From assembly GCA_036365455.1 (NCBI GenBank), contig JAWQUS010000009.1:2820001-2884000 (forward strand): a DNA stretch of 64,000 nucleotides, in the 5' to 3' direction. Below, in pieces: positions 45,229 through 55,012 of this stretch (its first letter is position 1; each line of letters opens with the position of its first letter). Made by a program: the position numbers and the translations under genes. A model generated the notes under the pieces. The model had not been told where the DNA came from. It made no database searches and was given only the letters and a program-made list of their open reading frames with translations. The DNA comes from Macrosoma leucophasiata (Eukaryota; Arthropoda; Insecta; Lepidoptera; Hedylidae).

Positions 45229-46329
45229 ATGGCTCGTCACAGCTTTTACTCCACTCGCTCTAGAAAGCAACCAGTACGGTCGGACACGTCATCAAAATCC
45301 GACGTTAATATGGTCGCCATAAATAAATTTCCGAGCATATTCGACAGCGGGGACGTCAACAGGCGGGCCTCTAATGGGATTGGTGAAATGGAAGATTATT
45401 ACAAACGCTATGAGCACGACATTACACCCGTTAGAGACGATAGTAGCTACAACGATCACTCCCACAGCGAAGGCACAGACGGACTAGAAAAAGATTCCAT
45501 TACAAATTCAGATTTAGGCAAATTAGAGGCCAAAGTCTTTCAAAAAATATCCCAAGAGCTACAGACTAAAGAAACATCAAAGAGCAGTCTCGAATCTAAC
45601 ATAAAACTCTTAAAAAGTACGGTTCAACAGATTTTTGACAAGTTTTACAATAACATGCAAGAATACGAACTATATAAACGTAGATTTCATAACATACTGT
45701 TGGAAAACAAAGATGATATTATCGTTGAAATGGAAGAATTTATAAAAGATATAATTCAACACATAATATCTTCACAGTCGTCCATATCCGAAGAAAGTAA
45801 ACTCACTGATTATACCTATACATGTAATGTAAATGAACGAAACGCTTATGTTAAACACGATTCAGAAGTGAACCTATCAACCGTAACTTATAAAAACGAA
45901 CACTATTTAACTGATTCAGCGACAGAAGAGAGCAGCTCAAAAAAAACTGATACCGGCAATGAGGGAACATTTAACATATATTTGCTCAGTGGGTCACCTT
46001 GTGTGGAAATCAAAATGAACGATCGCTATTTACTATCTGAAATAAATATTAAAGAGTCTTATTTTCATGAGGATAACAGATGTCAAATTGCATCTGCTGA
46101 TAATATAATGAAATTGGCATCCAAACAAACAGAACTGGAAAATTATATAAGATGTTGTAAAAAATGTCCCAGCTTGGACAGAGACATACCTGTAAAAATA
46201 TCGTACGCAAAAAGAGACATACATTTAAATCAAGATTTTGTTTTCGATACACCAGACGACAATAAGTCGTTCATTTATAAAATCTGCAATTACATCTGCA
46301 GGAAATTTCGAAAAAATTCAGTGATTTGA
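45229..46329 (+). CDS. Unrecognised 366-residue protein, partly helical
   Basis: This single open frame runs from ATG 45229 to TGA 46327-46329, with coding-like composition unlike the flanks. The N-terminus is basic and serine-rich (MARHSFYSTRSRKQPVRSD). Residues about 93-185 are charged and probably helical or coiled-coil (KVFQKISQELQTKE, STVQQIFDKFYNNMQEYELY, VEMEEFIKDIIQHI). The middle is acidic and serine-rich, and the end is cysteine-containing and basic (YICRKFRKNSVI). No signal peptide or TM segment is seen. An acceptor-like sequence, TTCTTTTCACCAG, lies just upstream (about 45208), and the frame stays open back to it, so an unseen 5' exon may exist. The gene ends tail-to-tail with Sfmbt. 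I do not recognise a family; a fast-evolving lepidopteran or germline protein is possible. Confidence 0.7.
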   Translation: MARHSFYSTRSRKQPVRSDTSSKSDVNMVAINKFPSIFDSGDVNRRASNGIGEMEDYYKRYEHDITPVRDDSSYNDHSHSEGTDGLEKDSITNSDLGKLEAKVFQKISQELQTKETSKSSLESNIKLLKSTVQQIFDKFYNNMQEYELYKRRFHNILLENKDDIIVEMEEFIKDIIQHIISSQSSISEESKLTDYTYTCNVNERNAYVKHDSEVNLSTVTYKNEHYLTDSATEESSSKKTDTGNEGTFNIYLLSGSPCVEIKMNDRYLLSEINIKESYFHEDNRCQIASADNIMKLASKQTELENYIRCCKKCPSLDRDIPVKISYAKRDIHLNQDFVFDTPDDNKSFIYKICNYICRKFRKNSVI

Positions 46330-46350
46330 TTTTAAATTAAATGTTTAATT

Positions 46351-46356
46351 AATAAA
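46351..46356 (+). terminator. Poly(A) signal of the 366-residue gene
   Basis: AATAAA lies 22 bp after the stop codon at 46327-46329. It sits between the two convergent stop codons, so the 3' ends of the two genes probably overlap. Confidence 0.7.
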
Positions 46357-46375
46357 CTACATAATCAACAACATA

Positions 46376-46381
46376 TTTATT
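46376..46381 (-). terminator. Poly(A) signal of Sfmbt
   Basis: TTTATT on the plus strand is AATAAA on the minus strand, 37 bp beyond the Sfmbt stop at 46418. It is only 20 bp from the opposing signal at 46351-46356. Confidence 0.65.
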
Positions 46382-46417
46382 GTAGACTAGATAATGTTAA
46401 ATTTAGGAACAAATCTA

Positions 46418-49400
46418 TCACGTTTCATCATTCTCCTCAAAATTTACTATGTAATACCACCTAATCATGGTTATGTGCCTGCAAAGTTGCATAGCAAATT
46501 CCTTCTTCATATGTAGAAAATCCCTTATCATTGGTAAATCTAGCATGATGAACGCTTGGCCATCTATCTCTTCTTGTTTCATCTTCTCCGCAATCAGTTT
46601 ACAGTCTTCTGTGTTCGTTAAATAATTGTACACGTCATCTACTGACCAATCCAAAGGGTTTGGTGAAAGTTTAATTTTGTCTTTTATCCAAGACATGGCA
46701 GTATCCTTCTCGAACATTTTGTTATCAGACGGCAGAGGATCGTACGTATTAAACTTCAATTTCTTCAGTTCTGGTTCCTCTGTATCTGAAACATCAGATA
46801 TGTTTTTCGCGTCTCTAGAATTGCAACTGCTTTCGTTTGTTTCATTCTCAGTATCACTATCTTGAGAGTTTTGCTTCTTTGATACGCAGCTGTTGCTGTA
46901 TATTGTTTCGACATCTTTCTTGTTCCAATGGGCTTCTTTCATTTGCAGCGCAAAGTTTGGCAGTTTCGCGCCTCTAGTTTTCATTTCCATCTTTGGATAG
47001 CTGTTTTTTGGTTCGCGTTTTCTTCTGTTATTTCTTTTATAATCAGTGACACTATCTGGAGAGTTAGGCCTGGTGCCGGACTCTGAAGGCGGCGTAGAAC
47101 CGGCACTGTGTTCACTCTCGACTGATTCTCCGTCTCTGTTGCTCTCATTCTCTTGGGACGGTTGCTGCTCTTTTTCGCGTTTCTCAGGTACCTTTTTCTT
47201 CTTTCTTTTACCATTTAGGCTGCCTTTTGGCCTGCCCCGGCGTTCAGTTCCGTTATCTGAGAAAAATCAAGGGTGCTATAAAAAGATGTACTCAATGAAA
47301 TAACGAAAGAAGGTAGTGTTAAATGTAGGAACTAAATAGTAGGGATCAGTGGCGTAGCTAGCATTAGAGGCACCCGGGGCGGATGAGCAAAAAAAAAAAA
47401 GGAAATACTTCCCATTCTTTTGTATCTTATTTCTCCATTTTCCAACGTTGGGCGCCAAAGCCAGAAAGTGCTCAAATTATTGCTATGGCTATTTGAGCAA
47501 TTTCTGCCTTTGGCGCCCCCTGGCCCTGGCATTATAAATGCGAAAGTGAGTTTTGTGTTGTGCTTTCACGTCTAAACAGGTCAAATTTGGATTATTTAAA
47601 GAGGTGTGACCCCCATATGGGTGGCACCCGGTACGGGCCGGTCCTCCCTAGCTACGCCACTGGTAGGGATATTAGTCGTTGAAAAATATTACTGTGTGTG
47701 ATTCCGTCGGCCATATTGGCTTAGTGGCAAAGATTGATGTAGGTGCCGAGTAGACATCATTCCTTTACAAGGCTGGAATAGGTCCTAAAGACATACATAC
47801 AACGTGTTGTCAGAATATGCAACTAAGACTATTAGCGCAATCTCTGGCTGAACTGTCAATCTAGGTCCTTAATAGACTATTAGAGAACCACCATTACTAG
47901 GTCTTAGTTGAATTAGAGGGGATTGTCGACAACGGCTATACCTAAAAGGTAAATGAGGGATATTGAATAGTTTAATGGTGTAACAGTAAAGTGCGTAATT
48001 AGTGACGGTAGTCCGTAAGGTTCAGTTGCTCGAGTACCCACATACAATCGGATAAAAACAGTTGGTCAATGTGATAAAAGACTTACGGAAGGTGGACTTT
48101 TAGTAGGTACTTGTTGGGTATGAATAGGCTTAACAGGCCTCGTGCAGACATATACTCACGGAATGTGGACTTCTCGACCTGGTGGCAGTGGCTGGGGCAA
48201 ATGTCAGGGTAGTCGGTGGGCCCGAACAGGCAAGGGCAAGCCTGCAGCCGAACACACACGTCGCGGCAGAAAGCAGCCACCTGTCTCGAGCTCGTCGCCA
48301 CCGGCACATAAGCATGGTATGTGCTGTTTTTTAATCTGAGGAGTATTTATCTAAATATCGTGAACTGTAATATGTGAGAATTGCACGATGTTGGCTTGAG
48401 CAACATTTCGAATTTCATTTTTACTAATAGGTTAGGATCCCACTGCAGAATAATTTCGTTCATCCAGATATGCTGCAAACCTAAAATTGGCAACCTATTG
48501 GATATATATTCTCTAGATTATAAATATGCGTAAAAAATTGGTTTGCAGCATATCTGGATGAACTAAATGATTCTGCAGTGGGATCCTAACCAATTCAATT
48601 CAAACTGTCCCAATCGAATCGAAATCGGATTTGCGAGCCCAGAACGAACAAATTACCGGAGTGATTTCTATTTCACTTTTTAAGATTTTAAATGGAAGAC
48701 ATTTCATAAGTGAATCCTCAGGAAACATCGGAGTCATGCTCAGTAACTCAAAGAATTTATACTAACTTAGCCCTTAGCATCTCCAGTCGCATCCCCTCCT
48801 CCGGTGGTCCCTCGGTTTCCCAATCTTTCAGCAACTTTGCAGGTTTATATGACGCGGATATTATCTTATTGAGTACTTCTTTCAACACCAGCGACAAAGG
48901 TCCCGGTCCGACGTGCTTAGGTAATTGCGATAATTTGTTCCTACTAATTGACGGTCCGGAGTAGCATTTGTAATTGAAGAAGATACGGTCGCACCATTCT
49001 TCTGAAGATTTGATGTCATCTTTTACTTTTCGCACCTCTTCCACGACCTTTGGTGGTTCTTTGGGCGTTGTATCTGGTATGTGTAATTCATAGTTGTTGC
49101 TATCACACCATCCTACAGGGAAAAGTAAATCACAATCCTGAGCGTACCAAAATTTCTCTCCAGTTGTTAGCAACTCAACACACACCATATGCTCAACGAT
49201 GGCATCAACTGATGCTACGTGTATTTCTTCATGATTTAAAGGATTTGATGCCTCCAATTTCATATTAATTTCCATTCCCTCCATGTGTATTTTATTTCCG
49301 AAACAGTAATCGGGTGCAGGCACCGATGACGTTACCGTAAGGTACTCGTCCCAGTCGAAAGTTCCTTCTTTCCATATTTTTGGAGTTTTAAAGTTTAAGC

Positions 49401-52400
49401 TGTTCCGCTGGGCCCAACCAATAGGGTAGATGTAAGGGTGCATGTTGTCGCAGAGCCAAGCCATTTTGGTGTCTTCATAGTCCTCTGAATGGTCGTCAAT
49501 GACTACGAGGAAGTGTAAATTGTTGAAAACTTTAGTAACGGTCGCCGGACGGAAGGACTTCATGTCATGAGGGCTTAAGGCTTCAAGTTTCATGCCGGTG
49601 ACGAAGTTGTGCGCTTCTAATGTCGGGCTAGGCTGTAAAGTGGATAAAAACATATAAGATACTGGGAATTATATTTTTTTTAAATATTAGTCGAAATCTT
49701 AAAGGGGCCTTATTCACATTACTTTGTTGCAAATTAGGTGCGCAAATATACATTATAATAACGTCTTGTTTCATTGGGGTTTCATATTCGAATCTTTCGA
49801 ATTCGAAGCAAAAAAAAATATACATTTTTGCGGCCGATTCCACGGTACTGCAAATAGCTGATCACCTATAGGGGAAAAAAACACATCACATGGCTGACTG
49901 ACTATCTACGAGGTAAAATGTTACCTGAAACAAGTCAGCTGGCGTGGGTTCCTTGATGGACTCCTCTGCGCTTTGCCTCAGCTGCGCGCTCAGTTTGTTC
50001 TTGCACGAGAACTTGTTCACTTTACCGGGATATTTGAATTGCCACGGGGAACCCTGCAAGTTGGAAAATTCTCGGATGAATAAAATGGCAAAGAGACAGA
50101 ATTCTGTACATTTGCAACTTCTATATGAAACAGCATTAATAAATGTATATCATCAGCCGCCAATTGCAACTTGCCATCATCATTATTAATTCCATTATAT
50201 AAGTTAAAAAAAACTACCTTATTAGTAACAAAACCGAAGCTGCTAAGTCTAGGGTTGGAGAAGAATATCCAGAACTGATTCAGATCGTCGTCTGTGCCGT
50301 CATATCGGAGAAGCAGTCTGCCGCCGACATTTTCACAAACCTGTAATTTGCATCCATATAATATTGTCGAGGCACTATTAAACATAGCAGGCGTTGCAAG
50401 GGTTGAAATCTAGTTAAAAAACGAAAACTTGAATCGTCTGATAAAAATGTAATTATATAAACAAAGATCCAGAGCAGAGTGAAAAATGGAGCTCTATTCA
50501 AATGTATCTTCAAATCGCATTTGATACGTTAAGCTATTATAAATAAATGAATGAAACAGTTTTTAATGTTAAAATAGTTTGTAATTCAGAAAAGATTCTC
50601 TTCAAGAAAATTATGGCATGAACGTAGAACAATATTTTCACTAAACAGGTTCATATGAGCCTAAAGGAAGGGAGGGAACACAATAAATCTTACCGTAGCT
50701 ATCCAATACCTATACGGATCTATGAGATTCTGTATTTCAACTTTCATGCCTACTTTAATTCTATCTATGGGCGACATGCCTTTATTGTTCAAGGCCTCAA
50801 TCGAGACCGATTGACCGTCCAACAGAGCTTTCTTCATGATATCTATAATAGTTTCTCCTCGCTTCTCATTTATTTCATCCGGCGGTTCCACCAACTCGTC
50901 GTATTTGCCGCACCAACCGAGCGGATGCACTTTCGTGTTGGATATGTCACACCAGAAGTCCGTTTCAGCTCCGATAAACTTGATCCGGAGGAGATGTCCG
51001 CAGACCATGGTGATCTCGGCAATCCAGTACACGTCTGGGTTGCTTTTGTGGCACACTTCGAGGAGCATACCCTGTTTGATGCCATTGTTGAGGCTTGCTT
51101 CAACCTGGCGATGAGAATTTGTAGGTTTTAAGTACGTAGTGTATGCTGGTGTGGCTCGATGTGTTGTTGAAAGTACGACTATTAGCGCCATATTTAGCTG
51201 TGGACATATTTCAGATGAAATATGTCCACAGCTGGACTAAAAGCCTCCCCAAAAGGGGAGATAGGCCGAAATCATCAAGCTTGGCATGCGGATGAGCGAT
51301 CGCAATGGTGGTAATTTTATCGCAGGACGCTTCTGCCCATATTGCGTTTTTGCGCTTAAGTGATGACGACAGCCTCTCTACACACAAAGACCAGAAGTCA
51401 CAATGCAGATGCGTTACCACACCTGAAACCTTAGATTTTGTCTCTGTGATAAGTTGTTACGGGGCCGTACATTACCATACCGTCCAACCGGAACACGAAA
51501 GTGCTGAACACTACCATTTGACGGCAGATAGAATGAGTAATGCGGTGGTGCCTACGCCACGTCTCTAGAGGTCTGTCACCAGTAAAAAACTCATCAACAT
51601 CTACCTACAGAGTTTGAAGTAATTTAGTATTAATAGTTTCGGAATAGACGGATGGATGGATGGACGGACGGACGGACAGACAGTCTAACAATCTGCTTTT
51701 ATACATATGTTTAAGAACATAGAGCAACACGGGTCACCGGCCGCGGCGGACCAGAGGGGAGTAGCTATAATTATGCAGGCTTTCCCCTCTGTCAAAGACC
51801 AAATGGTTCTATGCCTGTCGCCCAGATATTTAAATGTGTGCGTGAAATTGTTTACGCATTTTGTTAAAGTCAAGTTGTGAGTTTCGTTGTAACAGACGAT
51901 TTTTGTAGTGTGAGTGTTTTCATATGTATTTCCCTTCGCAAAAAATGACAGACTGTTTTGCATCGGTAATAAACCCTATTAGCTACTCCCCTCCGGTCCG
52001 CCGCGACCGGTAGGCCGAGTTGCGCTATGGTTTAGAACTTATGACTTGTGAAATTCTTTTTTTTGTCATGAAGTGGCAAACAAGTATACTGTAGTATGTG
52101 TTGCCACTAGTCAATACAGATGTGTTGCCACTCCTGAGGTCTCAGTTGTTATACTGTCACCTTTGTGCCTGAAATTACAGAGTCGAACATTATCACGTGT
52201 TTGGGACAAGATAGCGCTGAACACTACCATTTGGCGGCAGATAGAATAGGTAATGCGGTGGTGCCTACGCCACGTCACTGGAGCTCTGTCACCAGTAAAA
52301 AACTCTAGTACATGTACTCACGGGAGTGGTAACGCATCTGCATTTTGACCTTGGTCTTTGTGTGATTGTCTATAGGCTGCAGTCATCACTTAACATCAAT

Positions 52401-54269
52401 GTGAACTGCATGCTTGTTTGCCACTTCCATTACATAAAAAAATATCTGGCACTCCATACTCTCTGCGTACCCCCTACTGGACTTGACGTGAAGATACATA
52501 CAAACATACATACTTACATACTACTATTTAGTGGCAAGTAGATTAGGTTAAGCTATCATTCATTAATAACTGGTGGTCCAGTTCCTTATTCCATAGAACT
52601 TACATCAGTTTAATTATGTTTCTTGAATAACATGCAAGTGTTGAATGTAAACTCTTTGTTACAAAATTCCCACAGGAATGGGATTAATCGATTCTGAACA
52701 AGAAAGAAAGACAAAGCTAGCTTATTTTTTTTTCTAAAATTATGTTTTTAAAAAAGAAATAAGATCTTCCTCGCATATGGAGCCATATCCTATACATAAC
52801 TGTGACAGAGACAGGAATGTAGGTCTCAGGGGTGGCAACACATCTGCATATTGACCTCTGTTTAGTCATCACTTAACATCCATGTAAACTGTAAGCAAGC
52901 CTGCCACCTTCGTTTCCTTAAAAAAATATTTTCAACTCTCAAATATAAGCCATTTTTATCATTTGCATTATAGAGACAACACTTAATTACAATACCATTG
53001 CGGCCCAGAGGGTTAAGTCCTACTTAGATTTAAGTAACACTTAATTACAATAGCATTGCGGCCCAGAGGGTTAAGTCCTACTTAGATCTAAGTAATGTTT
53101 CTCTGTTTGGCGGTTAAGCCAGTTAATCCTTCTACTACCAAGTAGTAGTATTCAAAACAGTAGGTATTATCTCGATTAATAGTTTCACGGTGATCAAATT
53201 GCTGACACATAAGCAAATAATTCTAGTTTTTATCTCAAGGTGTTTAGTTATTACCATATGAACTGTCTTTACTTCTCTGAGAAGTGATTTTACGGACACA
53301 TATTTAGTCCTGTGTTTACTTAGTGTGGTTCTTTTTTTTTTAAGTAATAAAAGTGGCAAACAAGCATGCAGTTCACATTCATGTTAAGTGAAGACTGCAG
53401 CCTATAGACACCCACACAATGACCAGAGGTCAAAATGCAGATGCGCTGCCACTCCTGAGGCATTAGGTGTTATGCCACTGTGCCAGAAATTACAGCGCCG
53501 TACATTACCACCTGACCGGAACACGATAGTGCTGAACACTACCATTTAGCGGCAAGTATATTAGGTAATGCGGTGGTGCCTACACCCGCGAGCTCCGTCA
53601 CTGGAGCTCTACCACCAGTAAAAAGTTGTGTGGTTCAAGTGGTTCAAGTTATACTTCAAATAGGTCATAAGTTTCATATTGTTGTTATTTATATATTTAT
53701 TCAAAAGGTGTAGGTAACTGACATGATTAAAAAAAAATGAGTTAACATCGCTGTGTAACCTTGTAAATCAAATTAATTATGCAATTGCTTAAACTGAAAG
53801 CAAACAAAGCTTTGAATACAAGATTATTAATTTAATAAGTACAGAAACCAGTGAATTAAAAAAGTTCTTCGAATTTATGTGTGTAATGACGAAATGGCGT
53901 AATCGACAATCGCAAATCCATATGGTTTAATTTAAATTAATTATGTGACTCTTTATAACGAAGGTACTTTGTATATTTCATCGACATTTTCCGTAACATT
54001 GAGGAGAGCAATCTAAAAATAGACTTGTGCTAAGTTTATTACAAATATGTTTTGTAACATTTTTGTGTTCATCTTATTCCAATAATATAAATAAATGAAA
54101 GAATATATGAAATAATCTTTAACCACATGATAATAAAGACTTGATATATCAACAAGAACTTCAAGTAATATTTATAAAAAGATCATTCACAACTTACATG
54201 GGAAAATAATTCTTCGGGAACAGCTATACTTTTATTTTCTTCTAAATAACTTGACCACTCAAATTCCAT
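46418..54269 (-). CDS. Sfmbt: Sfmbt: Scm-like Polycomb-group protein with four MBT repeats, SLED and SAM domains
   Basis: Seven coding exons join in phase: 54198-54269, 50694-51104, 50218-50340, 49925-50053, 48767-49632, 48160-48323 and 46418-47256. They total 2604 nt, or 867 residues plus stop. MBT1 runs from about 1 to 115 (EFEWSSYLEEN, FWCDI, HPLGWC), MBT2 about 115-240, MBT3 about 241-332 (HPYIYPIGWA) and MBT4 about 333-432 (FWYAQDCDLLFPVGWC). SLED is about 455-588 (CYSGPSIS, CPCLFGP). An RRGRPKG AT-hook-like patch follows, then a low-complexity acidic and basic linker, and SAM about 791-857 (WSVDDVYNYL, MIRDFLHMKK). MBT repeats bind mono- and dimethyl-lysine histone tails, and in flies Sfmbt partners with Pho in PhoRC at Polycomb response elements (family knowledge). 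Length and layout resemble vertebrate SFMBT1 and SFMBT2. No N-terminal FCS zinc finger was found upstream. l(3)mbt (three repeats, no SLED) and Scm (two repeats) are excluded by the count. Confidence 0.92.
47347..47662. mobile_element. hAT-type MITE in Sfmbt intron 6
   Basis: This 316-bp element has inverted ends CAGTGGCGTAGCTAG and CTAGCTACGCCACTG. It is flanked by a perfect 8-bp duplication GTAGGGAT (47339-47346 and 47663-47670). The CAGTGGCGTA terminus is typical of hAT elements (family knowledge). The inside has an A run and GGGCGCCAAAG / CTTTGGCGCCCC inverted text. Confidence 0.85.
48430..48591. mobile_element. Short foldback element upstream of Sfmbt exon 6
   Basis: The 162-bp stretch begins GGTTAGGATCCCACTGCAGA and ends with its complement. 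Arms of about 52 bp match with few differences (both include TTCATCCAGATATGCTGCAA). The central about 55 bp is AT-rich. No clear target duplication was found. It lies in the intron between exons 5 and 6. Confidence 0.75.
51196..51233. repeat. Perfect 18-bp inverted repeat, 2-base loop
   Basis: AGCTGTGGACATATTTCA, GA, then the complement, next to a family B fragment in Sfmbt intron 1. Confidence 0.95.
51228..51361 (+). repeat. Family B, 5' part, with a snapback at its edge
   Basis: CAGCTGGACTAAAAGCCTCC to TGCGTTTTTGCGC. Its left edge is the right arm of a perfect 18-bp hairpin (51196-51233). Confidence 0.65.
51362..51589 (-). repeat. Family A repeat in Sfmbt intron 1
   Basis: Inverted head (CACCAGTAAAAA) and middle are present. 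It lacks most of the tail. Confidence 0.65.
51650..51690. repeat. GGAT/GGAC microsatellite
   Basis: GGATGGATGGATGGACGGAC and onward, in Sfmbt intron 1. Confidence 0.8.
51718..52029. mobile_element. GC-ended MITE, family M1, copy 2
   Basis: Terminal inverted repeats of about 50 bp start CATAGAGCAACACGGG and CATAGCGCAACTCGG and share GCGGCGGACC and GAGGGGAGTAGCTA. The flanks TTTAAGAA and GTTTAGAA agree imperfectly. It lies in Sfmbt intron 1. Fragments of the same end occur at 44722-44765 and 59643-59688. Confidence 0.75.
52055..52302 (-). repeat. Family A repeat in Sfmbt intron 1
   Basis: Diverged copy from poly(T) to CTCTGTCACCAGTAAAAA, abutting the M1 MITE. Confidence 0.65.
52323..52447 (+). 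repeat. Family A repeat, 3' half
   Basis: GGGAGTGGTAACGCATCTGC to CCATTACATAAAAAAA, only about 20 bp from the opposite-strand copy. Confidence 0.7.
52448..52506 (+). repeat. LINE tail scrap
   Basis: CTGGCACTCCATACTCTCTG..TACCCCCTACTGGACTTGACG resembles the last 50 bases of the 22130 fragment. Confidence 0.45.
52832..52928 (+). repeat. Family A repeat, diverged 3' end
   Basis: GGCAACACATCTGC, GTCATCACTTAACATCC and a terminal A run. Confidence 0.6.
52978..53093. repeat. Tandem 58-bp duplication
   Basis: Two head-to-tail units begin AACACTTAATTACAATA and contain TTGCGGCCCAGAGGGTTAAG. They differ at about three bases. It lies in Sfmbt intron 1. Confidence 0.85.
53331..53621 (-). repeat. Family A repeat, full copy
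   Basis: Complete inverted copy from poly(T) to GGAGCTCTACCACCAGT in Sfmbt intron 1. Confidence 0.8.
53622..54197. other. Sfmbt intron 1, promoter-proximal part
   Basis: AT-rich, with no repeat recognised. The exon 1 donor GTAAGT is at 54192-54197. Confidence 0.6.
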
Positions 54270-55012
54270 AATTGTAAGGAATTAAAAAATAAACAAATGA
54301 CCTCATTAAATTTTATTTAAATCTTGAAAATAACACGAAAAAGAATCTCGAAATGGATCATCTCTTTAAAATTTCAGTTCATTGAACGAATTGAAATAAT
54401 TGAATTGAAAATTCACTACATACCTACTCATTTGATTTGTCTTAAAAAAAGCTAGGAAATGTATATTTGTCTCATTTTATTGTACTTGAACCATCAATAA
54501 CACTTTAATTATCTCTTTCTCTCGAGATGTTAGTCGGTGTTCCGTTGCACGCACGTTACATCAAGGTTATTTTAATGCATCAATTATTATTATTTTATAC
54601 TTCCCCACAAAACAATCAAATGAATAACATATGTAGTAAATATCAATGCAATTTTATTCATAATATATAGATAGATGGATAGGTTATGTTTTCATAAAGA
54701 ATAAATTAAAATTAAAAATATTTATACACTCAATGATACAGGATACTCATGGAACGCGAACCAGATGTGTGGATATCGAAACGAATCGTGATGATGAAAA
54801 AAGAAAGAATGAATGAAACGTCATTTCATTGTCATTTTTTATTTGTCACACACGGCTGTGTTGTAATTTGATCGCGTAATAAATAAATAAAATTCGATGA
54901 TCAATCTTTAATTTGGTACCATATTGTGTGTTTAATCCGTGCTGCGGTGCAAGTGTAACACTTTAAATTATGTGAATCACTTTCTGGAACATCTGGTGTA
55001 GTGACGTGAACA
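54270..55012. promoter_or_regulatory. Shared divergent promoter region of Sfmbt and Tmem63
   Basis: These 743 bp separate the two start codons, which point away from each other. The stretch is AT-rich, with no ORF and no recognised repeat. The end near Tmem63 (about 54840-55010) contains GTCACACACGGCTGTGTTG, which includes the self-complementary CACACGGCTGTGTG-like core, and is likely leader. Start sites are not determinable here. The bidirectional role is inferred from geometry. Confidence 0.5.

Noticed and set aside
50655..51131. 158-codon plus-strand frame
   Set aside because: Shadow of Sfmbt exon 2, whose minus-strand frame has clear MBT motifs and matching splice sites.
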